From: WHSW01 sp963821025
GTDB lineage: Bacteria > Actinomycetota > Thermoleophilia > Solirubrobacterales > 70-9
Direction of reading: 5' to 3'
Assembly: GCA_963821025.1 (NCBI GenBank)
Contig: CAWGCG010000003.1
Span: forward strand, 124,001 to 188,000
DNA length: 64,000 nucleotides
Shown: one piece after another, positions 49,940 through 57,807 of the stretch
Numbering within the stretch: the stretch's first letter is position 1
How the letters are laid out: each line of letters starts with the position of its first letter
Translations under genes and position numbers: made by a program
The notes under the pieces: model-generated
What the model was told of the DNA's origin: nothing
The model's input: the letters and a program-made list of their open reading frames with translations, nothing else
Databases searched by the model: none

Positions 49940-51469
49940 ATGGAAGCGACCACCGTCAACCGCCCGACTGCCGACGAGTCGACGAACCTTCGCCGTACCG
50001 CGCTCGGGGTGCCGGACATCGTTTTCTTCATCGTCGCCGCCTCGGCGCCGCTCACGGTGGTCGCCGGCGGCGTTGCCTCGACTTACCTGGTCACCGGCAA
50101 CGCCGGGGTGCCGTTGCTGTTCTTGGTCTTGGGCGCGATCCTTGCCCTGTTCGTCTCCGGCTACGCGGCGATGAGCCATCACATCACGAACGCCGGCGCC
50201 TTCTACGCCTACGTCTCGAAGGGGATCGGCAAGGTCGCCGGGGTCGGCACCGCCTTCGTCGCCCTGGTCGCCTACAACGCGATGCAGATCGGGATCCTGG
50301 GGCTGTTCGGCGCCGTCTTCAGCGGCTTCATGGCCGCCCACACAAGCCTCGACTGGCAGTGGTACACGTGGGTTTTCATCGCGATCGGCGTGATCGGGAT
50401 CCTCGGCTGGCTGCGGGTCGACCTCAACGCCAAGGTGCTGGCGATCTTTCTCACCGCCGAGATCATCGTCGTCGCCGTCTTCGACCTGGTCGTCGTCGGT
50501 GACCCCGGCCCGCAGGGGATCACCGCCGACGCCTTCGATCCCTCGATCGCCTTCGGCGCCGGGCTCGGTGCCGCGCTCAGCTTCACCATGGCAGCCTTCG
50601 TCGGCTTCGAGTCGGCGGCGATCTACGGCGAGGAGTGCAGGAACCCGCGGCGCACGGTCGCGCGCGCGACCTACATCGCGCTCGGGGTCACCTCGATCTT
50701 CTACGCGCTCTCGGCCTGGATGCTGGCGAGCGCGGTTGGCCCGGACACGATCACCAATCCCGACGCGCTGGTCGAGGGCGGGTTCGTCGGCGCCACCGGC
50801 GGCCCCGACCCGACCACGATCCTGTTCATCACCCTCGACGCCCAGCTGAGCACCACGATCGCCGACATCGCCAACCTGCTCTTCTGCACCAGCCTCTTCG
50901 CCGCCTCGCTCTCGTTCCACAACGCCGTCGCGCGCTATTTCTTCGCCCTCGGGCGCGCCGGGGTGATCCCGAGGGCCTTCGCTCGCACCCGCCCCAGCGG
51001 CGCGCCCTTCATCGGCTCGATCGCTCAGACGCTGATCGCCGCGACCGTGGTCGCGATCTTCGCCCTCTCCGACAACGACCCGGTGTTGCAGCTGTTCACC
51101 TGGCTCACCAACCTCGGCGCGCTCGGCGTGATCCTGTTGCTGGCGCTCGCCTCGTTCGCGGTCGTCGGCTATTTCGCCCGCAACCCCCACACCGAGACGA
51201 TGTGGACCTCGCGGATCGCCCCGGCAATCGCCGGCGTCGCCCTGACGGTCGTCTTCTTCGTGGTGCTCGGCAACTTCAACCTGCTGATCACCGGTCTGCC
51301 CGATGCGCCCGGGGACAGCCGCTCGGTGATCTTGCCGGCGATCCTGATCGGCGGCGGGATCCTCGGGCTGATCGTCGGCGCGGTGCTGCGCTCCGCTCGC
51401 CCGGAGACGTACGCCCGGATCGGCGAGATGGGCGAGGAGGAGATCGACGCCCCGGCGCGTTCGGGCTGA
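49940..51469 (+). CDS. APC-family amino acid/amine permease
   Basis: The protein has 509 residues from ATG 49940, with AAGGAGG upstream. There are twelve helices, beginning at GVPDIVFFIVAASAPLTVVAG, with the substrate-binding unwound helix in VASTYLVTGNAG and the helix 6 segment FTMAAFVGFESAAIYGEECR (NP following), both conserved in APC transporters. The layout is closest to the amino acid/polyamine/choline type with an extended C-terminal pair of helices. It probably imports the amino acid or amine processed by the cluster. First gene of a unit with P450 51477 and the PLP decarboxylase. Confidence 0.85.
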   Translation: MEATTVNRPTADESTNLRRTALGVPDIVFFIVAASAPLTVVAGGVASTYLVTGNAGVPLLFLVLGAILALFVSGYAAMSHHITNAGAFYAYVSKGIGKVAGVGTAFVALVAYNAMQIGILGLFGAVFSGFMAAHTSLDWQWYTWVFIAIGVIGILGWLRVDLNAKVLAIFLTAEIIVVAVFDLVVVGDPGPQGITADAFDPSIAFGAGLGAALSFTMAAFVGFESAAIYGEECRNPRRTVARATYIALGVTSIFYALSAWMLASAVGPDTITNPDALVEGGFVGATGGPDPTTILFITLDAQLSTTIADIANLLFCTSLFAASLSFHNAVARYFFALGRAGVIPRAFARTRPSGAPFIGSIAQTLIAATVVAIFALSDNDPVLQLFTWLTNLGALGVILLLALASFAVVGYFARNPHTETMWTSRIAPAIAGVALTVVFFVVLGNFNLLITGLPDAPGDSRSVILPAILIGGGILGLIVGAVLRSARPETYARIGEMGEEEIDAPARSG

Positions 51470-51476
51470 CCCAGCG

Positions 51477-52652
51477 GTGAGCGGGTTCGCCGACGAGATC
51501 ACGGTCACCGAGCTCGAGCGCGACCCGTACCCGATCTACGCCCGCCTGCGGGAGGAGGCGCCGGTCGCCTGGGTGCCGGCGGTCGAGATGTGGCTGGCGA
51601 CCGGATGGGAGGAGGCGATCCGGGTCGCCTCCGAGCCGGAGATGTTCGCCGCCGACATGCCCGGCTCGCCGATCGACCGCAGCTTCGGCAGCCCGACGAT
51701 CCTCACCTGCGACGGTCCCGATCACACGCAGCTGCGGCGAGCGATCGATCCCAAGTACCGGCCGCACGAGGTCGAGCGATACATCGATGATCTCGTCGGC
51801 CCGATCGTCGATGCGCGCCTCGACGGGCTCGAGGGCCGCGAACACGCGGACCTGATGGCCGATTACTTCGAGCCGATCTCGGTGCTCAGCCTCGGCGCTG
51901 TGCTCGGGCTCTCCGACGTCGACGCCGACACCCTGCGCCGCTGGTTCGCCGCGCTCGCCGAGGGGGCGACCAACTTCGAGCGCGACCCCGCCAAGCAAGC
52001 GCGCTCGGACACGGTCGCAGCAGAGATCGACGAGCGTCTTGCGCCCTTGCTGGCGCGGCTCGAGCGCGAGCCCGATGACTCGACGATCTCGCACATGATC
52101 CACACCGGGACCGAGGGCGAGCCGCGGGCACGGGAGGCGTACATGCCGACCCTCAAGGTGATCCTGCTTGGCGGGATGCAAGAGCCGGGCCACGGCGCCG
52201 GCTCGGTTTTCTACGCGCTGCTCCGCCATCCCGAGCAGCTGGCCGAGGTGCGCGCCGACCTCGATGCCCTGCTGCCCGCGGCGATCGACGAGGGTATGCG
52301 CTGGATCGCACCGATCGGTACCCAGGGACGACGGACCACCCGCGAGGTCGAGCTCGGCGGCGTCGCCCTGCCGCCCGACTCGCCGGTCGCCGCGGTGGTC
52401 GCCTCCGCCAACCGAGACCAGCGACGCTTCCCCGACCCCGACCGCTTCGACATCCACCGGGAGCGTCGCCGTCTCGCCACCTTCGGCTTCGGCCACCACT
52501 TCTGTTCCGGTCACGCCTTCGCTCGCGCCCAGGAGCGGATCGCGCTGCGGCGGCTGCTCGAGAGCCGTGCGGAGATCGAGCTCGCCGGCGAGCCTGAGAT
52601 CCGCGGTTGGGAGTTCCGCGCGCCGCGGACCCTGCCGGTCCGCCTGCACTGA
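51477..52652 (+). CDS. Cytochrome P450 with atypical I-helix
   Basis: The protein has 391 residues from GTG 51477, 7 nt after the permease stop. The heme-binding loop FGFGHHFCSGHAFARAQ has the Cys ligand, EGMRWIAPIGTQGRR has ExxR, and RRFPDPDRFDIHR the PERF-like segment. The I-helix reads LLGGMQEPGHGAGSV: the usual acid-Thr pair for O2 activation is Glu-Pro, so the Thr is missing. It is probably still a hydroxylase (some bacterial P450s lack the Thr) but with altered proton delivery. Redox partners are not encoded nearby. It likely hydroxylates the ring or side chain of the imported compound. Confidence 0.8.
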   Translation: MSGFADEITVTELERDPYPIYARLREEAPVAWVPAVEMWLATGWEEAIRVASEPEMFAADMPGSPIDRSFGSPTILTCDGPDHTQLRRAIDPKYRPHEVERYIDDLVGPIVDARLDGLEGREHADLMADYFEPISVLSLGAVLGLSDVDADTLRRWFAALAEGATNFERDPAKQARSDTVAAEIDERLAPLLARLEREPDDSTISHMIHTGTEGEPRAREAYMPTLKVILLGGMQEPGHGAGSVFYALLRHPEQLAEVRADLDALLPAAIDEGMRWIAPIGTQGRRTTREVELGGVALPPDSPVAAVVASANRDQRRFPDPDRFDIHRERRRLATFGFGHHFCSGHAFARAQERIALRRLLESRAEIELAGEPEIRGWEFRAPRTLPVRLH

Positions 52653-52661
52653 GGTTCTGAG

Positions 52662-52667
52662 TACGGT
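52662..52667 (+). promoter_or_regulatory. Predicted internal -10 box before the decarboxylase
   Basis: TACGGT ends 6 nt before GTG 52674 in the intergenic space after the P450. It could give an extra leaderless transcript within the operon. Confidence 0.35.
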
Positions 52668-52673
52668 TCGGGC

Positions 52674-54092
52674 GTGCCAAGGGTGACCCCCGAATCCGAG
52701 CGCCCCGGCTACGCGGCGCTGGCCGACCGCGATGCCGTACTCGCCGCGCTGACCAGCCTGATCGCCGACGCGTGGCAGTCATTCGAACGTCCCCGGCCGG
52801 CCGAGCCGGCGGTAGACGCCGACCTGCTCGAGCGCCTTGCCCTGTCGCTGCCGGAGGAGCCCAACAACCCGGCCAGGGTGCTTGCCGACGCCGCCCGCAT
52901 CCTCGACGAGTCGAACTCGCCCGCGCGGCCGCTCTACCTCGGCTATGTCGGCTCGACCGGGCTCGAGGTCGGGGTGCTCGCCGACGCGCTCGCGGCGACC
53001 TACGACGTCAACCTCGCGGTCACCGCACGCGCCGCCGACCTGGTCGAGCGCCAGGCGGTCCAGTGGGTCGCCGAGTTCGTCGGCTTTCCCTGCGCCGAGG
53101 GAGCCTTCACCAGCGGCGGCATGACCTCGAACCTGACCGGCTTGCTGGTCGCGCGCGAGCGGGCGCTGCCCGGGTGCCGGGTCGACGGCTTCGCCGGCCG
53201 CCAGGGAGCCGTCTACTGCTCGGCCGAGTCACATCACTCGGTCGTCCGCGCCGCCGAGGCGGCCGGGATCGGCTCGGCCTTCGTCCGCCTGCTGGAGCTC
53301 GACGAGCTTCGCCGCATGCGCCCGGCCGAGCTGGCGGCCGCGATCGACGCCGATCTCGAGTCCGGGGTGGCCCCGGTCGCGGTGATCGCCAACGCGGGGA
53401 CCACCCTGACCGGGGCGATCGATCCGCTCGACGCGGTCGCCGAGATCTGTCGGCCGCGCGGGGTCTGGTTGCATCTCGACGGCGCTTACGGTTTGCCGGC
53501 GGCGGCGACCGCGACCGCGGGGCCGCTGTTCGCCGGGCTCGAGCATGCGGACTCGGCCACCCTCGACGCGCACAAGTGGCTCGGGCTGCAAAAGAGCTGC
53601 AGCCTGATCCTGATGCGCGAACCGGGCGGGCTCGAGCGAACGTTCGGGCACGAGGAGTCCTACATGCGGCGCGCCGACTCGGTCAGCAACGCGGTCGAGC
53701 GCACGCTCGAGTACTCGCGCCCATTGCGCTCGCTGAAGCTGTGGCTCGCCTTCCGCACCCATGGCGCGGCCGCATTTCGCGGCTGGATCGAGCAGACGCT
53801 GGCACTCGCGGGCGAGTTCGCCGAGGCGATCCGCGAGGCGCCGGAGTTCGAGCTCGTCTGCGAGCCGACCCTGTCGACGGTCTGCTTTCGCCATCTGGCC
53901 GGCGGTGGCGACCTCGATCTCCACAACGCCGAGCTGGCGGCCGCGGTCCAGCGTGACGGGCGCGTCTATCTGGCCTCGGCGGTCGTCGACGACGCGACCT
54001 GTCTGCGGGCCTGCTTCGTCAACTTCCGCACCCGCCCCGAGGATGTCGGCTACACGCTGGAGGTGCTCAGGGAGCTGGGAACGAAAACCTGA
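52674..54092 (+). CDS. PLP-dependent group II decarboxylase (aromatic-L-amino-acid type)
   Basis: The protein has 472 residues from GTG 52674. AFTSGGMTSNLTGLLVARER, SHHSVVRAAEAAG (His that stacks on PLP), VIANAGTTLTGAIDPLDAVA, WLHLDGAYGLPAAATAT with D269, and TLDAHKWLGLQKSC with Schiff-base K301 are the full signature of fold-type I group II decarboxylases such as aromatic-L-amino-acid, tyrosine and glutamate decarboxylases. It should convert an amino acid to the amine. The TSGGMTSNL and Y-rich late region (PLRSLKLWLAFRTHG) favour an aromatic substrate, but the exact one is not shown. Converges with the P450 at 54093 (0-nt gap). Confidence 0.85.
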   Translation: MPRVTPESERPGYAALADRDAVLAALTSLIADAWQSFERPRPAEPAVDADLLERLALSLPEEPNNPARVLADAARILDESNSPARPLYLGYVGSTGLEVGVLADALAATYDVNLAVTARAADLVERQAVQWVAEFVGFPCAEGAFTSGGMTSNLTGLLVARERALPGCRVDGFAGRQGAVYCSAESHHSVVRAAEAAGIGSAFVRLLELDELRRMRPAELAAAIDADLESGVAPVAVIANAGTTLTGAIDPLDAVAEICRPRGVWLHLDGAYGLPAAATATAGPLFAGLEHADSATLDAHKWLGLQKSCSLILMREPGGLERTFGHEESYMRRADSVSNAVERTLEYSRPLRSLKLWLAFRTHGAAAFRGWIEQTLALAGEFAEAIREAPEFELVCEPTLSTVCFRHLAGGGDLDLHNAELAAAVQRDGRVYLASAVVDDATCLRACFVNFRTRPEDVGYTLEVLRELGTKT

Positions 54093-55367
54093 TCAGGCCG
54101 GGGTGAGCCGGACAGGCATCCGCTTGATTCCGTTGAAGGCGTTCGACTGCAGCCGCTCGACCGGCCCGCTGAGCTCGATCGCGCCGACGCGGTCGACGAG
54201 CTCCTCGAACACGATCTGGATCTCGAGCCGTGCGAGGTGAGCGCCGGTGCAGAAGTGCGGTCCGCCCGGGCCGAAGGTCATCTGCCGGTTCGGGTTGCGC
54301 CCGACGTCGAAGGTGTAGGGGTCGTCGAACACGTCCTCGTCGAAATTGCCGGAGATGAACCAGGTCACGATCTTGTCGTTCTCGCTGATCTGCTTGCCGC
54401 CGAGCTCGGTATCGCAGGTTGCGGTTCGGCGAAAATGGTGCACCGGCGTCGCCCAGCGCAGGAGCTCGCCCGCGGCGTGGTGGAACAGGCGCTCATCGTC
54501 AGGGCTGCGCAGGCGCTCGAGCTGGTCGGGGTGCTCGATCAGCGCCAGGACACCGTGGCTGATCGAGTGCCGGGTGGTCTCGTTTCCTGCGACGGCGAGT
54601 AAGAGGAAGTAGGTGTCGTAGTCGCGCTCGGAGAGCGGCTGGCCGTCGATCTCCGCCTCGATCAGCTTGGTGACGATGTCGTCGCGCGGGTTTCGCCGCC
54701 GTTCGGCGGCGAGCTTGCGGCCGTACTCGAACATCTCGAGCGCCGCGGGGTTCGAGAACGGGAGGTGGCGGTTCGCCTTCACGACCTCGGGATCGATCGC
54801 GTACTCGGGATCGTCTTGGCCGAGCAGCTTGTCGCCGACCTCGACCAGGTAGCGATGGTCCTCGGGGGGAGCTCCGAGCATCTCGGCGAACACACGCATC
54901 GGGAGCTCGGCCGCGACCGCGGCGACGAAGTCGACCTCGTCCTCGGCGATCGCGTCGTCGAGGATCCCGCGGATCAGCCCGCGAATCCGCTCCTCGAAGA
55001 CGCGAACGGCACGCGAGGTGAAGTCACGGTTGACGATCGCCCGCAGCTTGTTGTGCGGCGGCGGGTCCATGTCGAGCATCGACTTGCGCGCCTCCACGTC
55101 CTCGGGCTCGAGGTCCTGCAGCGAGGTGCCGCCGCGTTCGGAGGAGAACGTCTGCCATTCCTTATGGACGTGCGTTATGTCGTCGTGCCTGGTCACCGCC
55201 CAGAACCCGGCGGCGCCCTCCTCCTCCTGCCAGTGCACCGGATCCTCCCTGCGAAGGGTCAGGAACATCTCGTGTGGCACGTGGTCGGCGAAGCGCAGGT
55301 GATCGGTGAGGTCGACGTCGGCGAGCGGGACCGGCTCCGGGACGGGATTCTGAGTCGCCTGGCTCAT
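54093..55367 (-). CDS. Cytochrome P450 (CYP124/125/142-like)
   Basis: The protein has 424 residues from ATG 55367. Canonical I-helix LLLAVAGNETTRHSISHG with the acid-Thr pair, ExxR in AGELLRWATPVHHFRRT, and heme loop FGPGGPHFCTGAHLARLE. The substrate-recognition region MLDMDPPPHNKLRAIVNRDF is typical of the bacterial steroid/fatty-acid hydroxylase group. Complete and expected to be active, unlike the atypical P450 at 51477. It is 22 nt downstream of the glutamine synthetase-like gene, so co-transcribed with it. Confidence 0.85.
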   Translation of the reverse strand: MSQATQNPVPEPVPLADVDLTDHLRFADHVPHEMFLTLRREDPVHWQEEEGAAGFWAVTRHDDITHVHKEWQTFSSERGGTSLQDLEPEDVEARKSMLDMDPPPHNKLRAIVNRDFTSRAVRVFEERIRGLIRGILDDAIAEDEVDFVAAVAAELPMRVFAEMLGAPPEDHRYLVEVGDKLLGQDDPEYAIDPEVVKANRHLPFSNPAALEMFEYGRKLAAERRRNPRDDIVTKLIEAEIDGQPLSERDYDTYFLLLAVAGNETTRHSISHGVLALIEHPDQLERLRSPDDERLFHHAAGELLRWATPVHHFRRTATCDTELGGKQISENDKIVTWFISGNFDEDVFDDPYTFDVGRNPNRQMTFGPGGPHFCTGAHLARLEIQIVFEELVDRVGAIELSGPVERLQSNAFNGIKRMPVRLTPA

Positions 55368-55389
55368 CGGTACGCGCGCCTCGGCTCCA

Positions 55390-56748
55390 TCAGAGGTGGT
55401 GCATGTACTCGTCGAGGTCCCAATCCGAGACGTGGAGCCGGTAGCGCTCGAGCTCGAACCGCTTCATCGCCAGGAACGTGTCGACGATCTCGGCGCCAAC
55501 CGCCTCGCGCAGCACCTCGTCGGCCTCGAGCGCATCGAGCGCCTCGGCGAGCGACATCGGCAGCGCCGTGCCCTGCTCGGCCTCGGGCAGGTGGTAGGTG
55601 TCACCCTCGTGCGGCTCCGGCGGATCGAGCTCGCGCCGGAGGCCGTCGATGCCGGCGAACAGGATCGCCGCCGTGATCAGATGCGGGTTGGCGGCGCCGT
55701 CGCCGACTCGGATCTCGAGCCGGCAGGCGGAGCCGCGCTCCGGCGGGATCCGGACGAAGGTGGTGCGGTTGTTGAGACCCCAATTGCCGGCGATCGGCGC
55801 CAGGCTGTCGGGGAGGATCCGCCGGTAGGCGTTCACGGTCGGGTTCAGGAACGCCATCAGCGCCGGCGCGTGCTCGAGCGTCCCGGCGACGAACCGGCGC
55901 AGCTCGGTCGAGAGGCCGTCCTCGGTGTCGGGGTCGCCCATGCAGTTCTCGCCCTCGCGCTCGAGCGAGATGTGCATGTGGGTGCCCGAGCCACCCTGGT
56001 CGTTGAACGGCTTGCCCATGAAGGTCGCCAGCATGCCGCGCTGGGCCGCATAGTCCTTGACCGCGGCCTTGAACCGGAAGGCGTTGTCGGCGGCCGCCAG
56101 CGGGGTCGTCTCGCGCAGGTTGATCTCGTACTGGCTGTTCATGTACTCGTGGTTGGCGGCGATCGCGCCGATCCCGAGCTGCGCGCAGGCCTCGAGCAGA
56201 CCGCGGAAGACGCCCTGCGGATCGGCCTGCGGACCGACGGTGTAGACCATGCTCAAGTTGTCGACGTGACGGCGCCAGCCGCCCTCGCCGTCGCGCTCGA
56301 GCAGGAAGAACTCGAGCTCGGGCCCGATCTTCCCGGTGAAGCCGAGCTCGGCCAGCTCGGCTTCGGCGCGCCGCACCAGCCCGCGCTGGTCGGTGGGCTC
56401 AGGCTTCTCGTCGCGCTCCAGATCGGCGAGGCAGCTGACCACATCGGGCTCCCACGGCAGCTCGACCAGGGTCGAGAGGTCTGGGCGGGCGACCATGTCG
56501 ACGTAGCCCTCGTCGCCGCCGACCACCGGGGTGTGACGCAGGTCGGTGCCCATAACCGCCCAGCAGAAGCCGAGCCCGGTGCGCGCGGTGCGCTCAAGCT
56601 CCGAGATGGGCACGTCCTTACCGCGCTGGACTCCGTGCAGGTCCGGATAGGTGATGCGCACGGTGCTGACCGCGGGCGAGATGCTCTGCCTCAACGAGGC
56701 GACCTCGCCGGCGTCCAGATCCGCGGCGGGCTTCGCAGCTTGACTCAC
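55390..56748 (-). CDS. Glutamine synthetase-like gamma-glutamyl amide ligase (GlnA3/PuuA/AtdA1-like)
   Basis: The protein has 452 residues from GTG 56748, with GAGGAGGA upstream. GS catalytic segments: GFTGKIGPELEFFLLERDG, AANHEYMNSQYEINLRET, the ATP/His segment GGSGTHMHISLEREGE, NPTVNAYRRILPD and NNRTTFVRIPPERGSACRLE. The Tyr adenylylation region of housekeeping GSI is not kept. Relatives in amine catabolism (polyamines, ethanolamine, aniline, isopropylamine) join glutamate to an amine rather than ammonia. Association with a hydrolase, a decarboxylase and P450s supports this. Overlaps the upstream amidotransferase gene by 4 nt and has its own motif copy at 56799. Confidence 0.8.
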   Translation of the reverse strand: MSQAAKPAADLDAGEVASLRQSISPAVSTVRITYPDLHGVQRGKDVPISELERTARTGLGFCWAVMGTDLRHTPVVGGDEGYVDMVARPDLSTLVELPWEPDVVSCLADLERDEKPEPTDQRGLVRRAEAELAELGFTGKIGPELEFFLLERDGEGGWRRHVDNLSMVYTVGPQADPQGVFRGLLEACAQLGIGAIAANHEYMNSQYEINLRETTPLAAADNAFRFKAAVKDYAAQRGMLATFMGKPFNDQGGSGTHMHISLEREGENCMGDPDTEDGLSTELRRFVAGTLEHAPALMAFLNPTVNAYRRILPDSLAPIAGNWGLNNRTTFVRIPPERGSACRLEIRVGDGAANPHLITAAILFAGIDGLRRELDPPEPHEGDTYHLPEAEQGTALPMSLAEALDALEADEVLREAVGAEIVDTFLAMKRFELERYRLHVSDWDLDEYMHHL

Positions 56749-57485
56749 GCTCTCCTCCTCTCGTCGGACCGGGGCAACGAGGGCCGATCCGCGACTCTGG
56801 ATAATGTACCCATTTTCCCCCACCAGGCGTCGAACAGGCGCCGGGCCGCGCGCGCGGCGGCCGGCGCGGCCCGCTCGCCCTCGCTTCGCAACCGCTCGAG
56901 ATCGATCCCAGCGACCGTCAGCCGGGAGCCGTCCTGCCGCGCCCACTCCTCGGCGATCTCGGGGGTCGACTCGGGATGGAACTGAAGCCCAAGGCTGCCG
57001 TCGAGCGCGAACGCCGCCGGCCCCGCCGGCGAGCGAGCGATCGTCCGCGCCCCGGCCGGCGTCTCGAACAGGTCGTAGTGGTAGTGCAGCCACGGTCCCG
57101 CCGGGACCAGGTCCGGCTGCGCCGTCTCGATCTCGAGCCAGCCGATCTCCGGCGGCTCGGAGGCGACGACGCGGGCGCCCGCCGCGCTCGCCAGCGTCTG
57201 GCCGCCGAAGCAGAGGCCGAGTACCGGCACGCGGGCTACGAGTGCGCGTCGCAGGAAGCCGACCTCGTCGGAAACCCACCCCGGAGCGTCCGGGCTGCCG
57301 GGGGTGTGCTCGGAGCCGAGCGAGGCGATCCAGGCGTGCTCGGAGGGATCGCCCGGCAGGGGGTCGCGCCAGGTCGCATGGACCTCGTAGGGGAGCGAGC
57401 GCTCGGCGAGCCACTCGGCCAGGATCCCGGGTGGCCCGTCGTCGCCGTGCTGGAGGATCAGCCCTGGTTTCGGCCCGCGCGTCAT
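56745..57485 (-). CDS. Class I glutamine amidotransferase-like hydrolase
   Basis: The protein has 246 residues from ATG 57485. GLILQHGDDGPPGILAEWL opens it, then VPVLGLCFGGQTLASAAGA with nucleophile C92 and LGLQFHPESTPEIAEEWA with the catalytic His and Glu. It is a stand-alone GATase of the GMP-synthase-like kind. In aniline and isopropylamine pathways a similar protein accompanies the GS-like ligase, so it may hydrolyse or transfer the gamma-glutamyl group. The last about 25 residues (after DAWWGKMG) are unusual because the frame runs through the motif and promoter of the GS-like gene. GGATACCCT lies just upstream of the start. Confidence 0.7.
   Translation of the reverse strand: MTRGPKPGLILQHGDDGPPGILAEWLAERSLPYEVHATWRDPLPGDPSEHAWIASLGSEHTPGSPDAPGWVSDEVGFLRRALVARVPVLGLCFGGQTLASAAGARVVASEPPEIGWLEIETAQPDLVPAGPWLHYHYDLFETPAGARTIARSPAGPAAFALDGSLGLQFHPESTPEIAEEWARQDGSRLTVAGIDLERLRSEGERAAPAAARAARRLFDAWWGKMGTLSRVADRPSLPRSDERRRA
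56799..56811 (-). promoter_or_regulatory. GntR-cluster motif, copy 4, inside the 3' end of the amidotransferase gene
   Basis: On the minus strand GGGTACATTATCC, an almost perfect palindrome (GGNTA-N3-TANCC). TACATT here could serve as a -10 with a roughly 48-nt leader and RBS before the GS-like GTG 56748. Confidence 0.6.
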
Positions 57486-57490
57486 CGTCG

Positions 57491-57503
57491 GTTGAGGGTA
57501 TCC
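57491..57503 (-). promoter_or_regulatory. Half-site variant of the GntR-cluster motif before the amidotransferase
   Basis: On the minus strand GGATACCCTCAAC; the first six bases and the preceding GGC match copy 1. TACCCT (57500-57495) would be the -10, with a 9-nt gap to ATG 57485. Weaker than the other copies. Confidence 0.3.
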
Positions 57504-57523
57504 GCCGCGGGTCTACGGGTCGC

Positions 57524-57529
57524 TAGAAT
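57524..57529 (+). promoter_or_regulatory. Predicted -10 box of tRNA-Glu
   Basis: TAGAAT, 11 nt upstream of the mature tRNA 5' end. No convincing -35 at ideal spacing. Confidence 0.35.
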
Positions 57530-57540
57530 CGCCGCGACCC

Positions 57541-57613
57541 GCCGCTATCGTCTAGGGGACTAGGACGCCGGATTCTCAGTCCGGAAACCGGGGTTCGAAT
57601 CCCCGTAGCGGTG
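57541..57613 (+). tRNA. tRNA-Glu (anticodon CTC)
   Basis: 73 nt. Acceptor GCCGCTA (57541-57547) pairs with TAGCGGT (57606-57612), the first pair being G-U; discriminator G. D-arm with TCTAGGGGACTAGGA, anticodon loop TTCTCAG with CTC at 57575-57577, T-arm CCGGGGTTCGAATCCCCG. CCA is not encoded. A small inverted repeat (CGTTA 57622-57626, TAACG 57634-57638) follows and may terminate transcription. Confidence 0.95.
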
Positions 57614-57807
57614 TACTGCCGCGTTACCGCCGATAACGGTTGGTCCAATCGCGTTTCCGCCGCTTTTGATGTCTGCGCTTGATAGATCGCGAAGCGCCAC
57701 GACGCGACCCGACAATTGCCGGGCTCCGGGTTCAGGCGACCCCTATACCCTCCCAGGAAGTCCCACCTGCGATCAGAGGTGACGACGTTGAGCGTGCTCG
57801 TCGTGTG

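Noticed and set aside
56745..56811. End of the amidotransferase before the motif, making the GS-like gene independent
   Set aside because: The frame stays open to 56745 with a GTGA overlap, so I keep the longer protein and treat the motif as intragenic.
57541..57613. Attachment-site duplication of tRNA-Glu
   Set aside because: I found no second copy of the tRNA 3' end in the visible downstream sequence.
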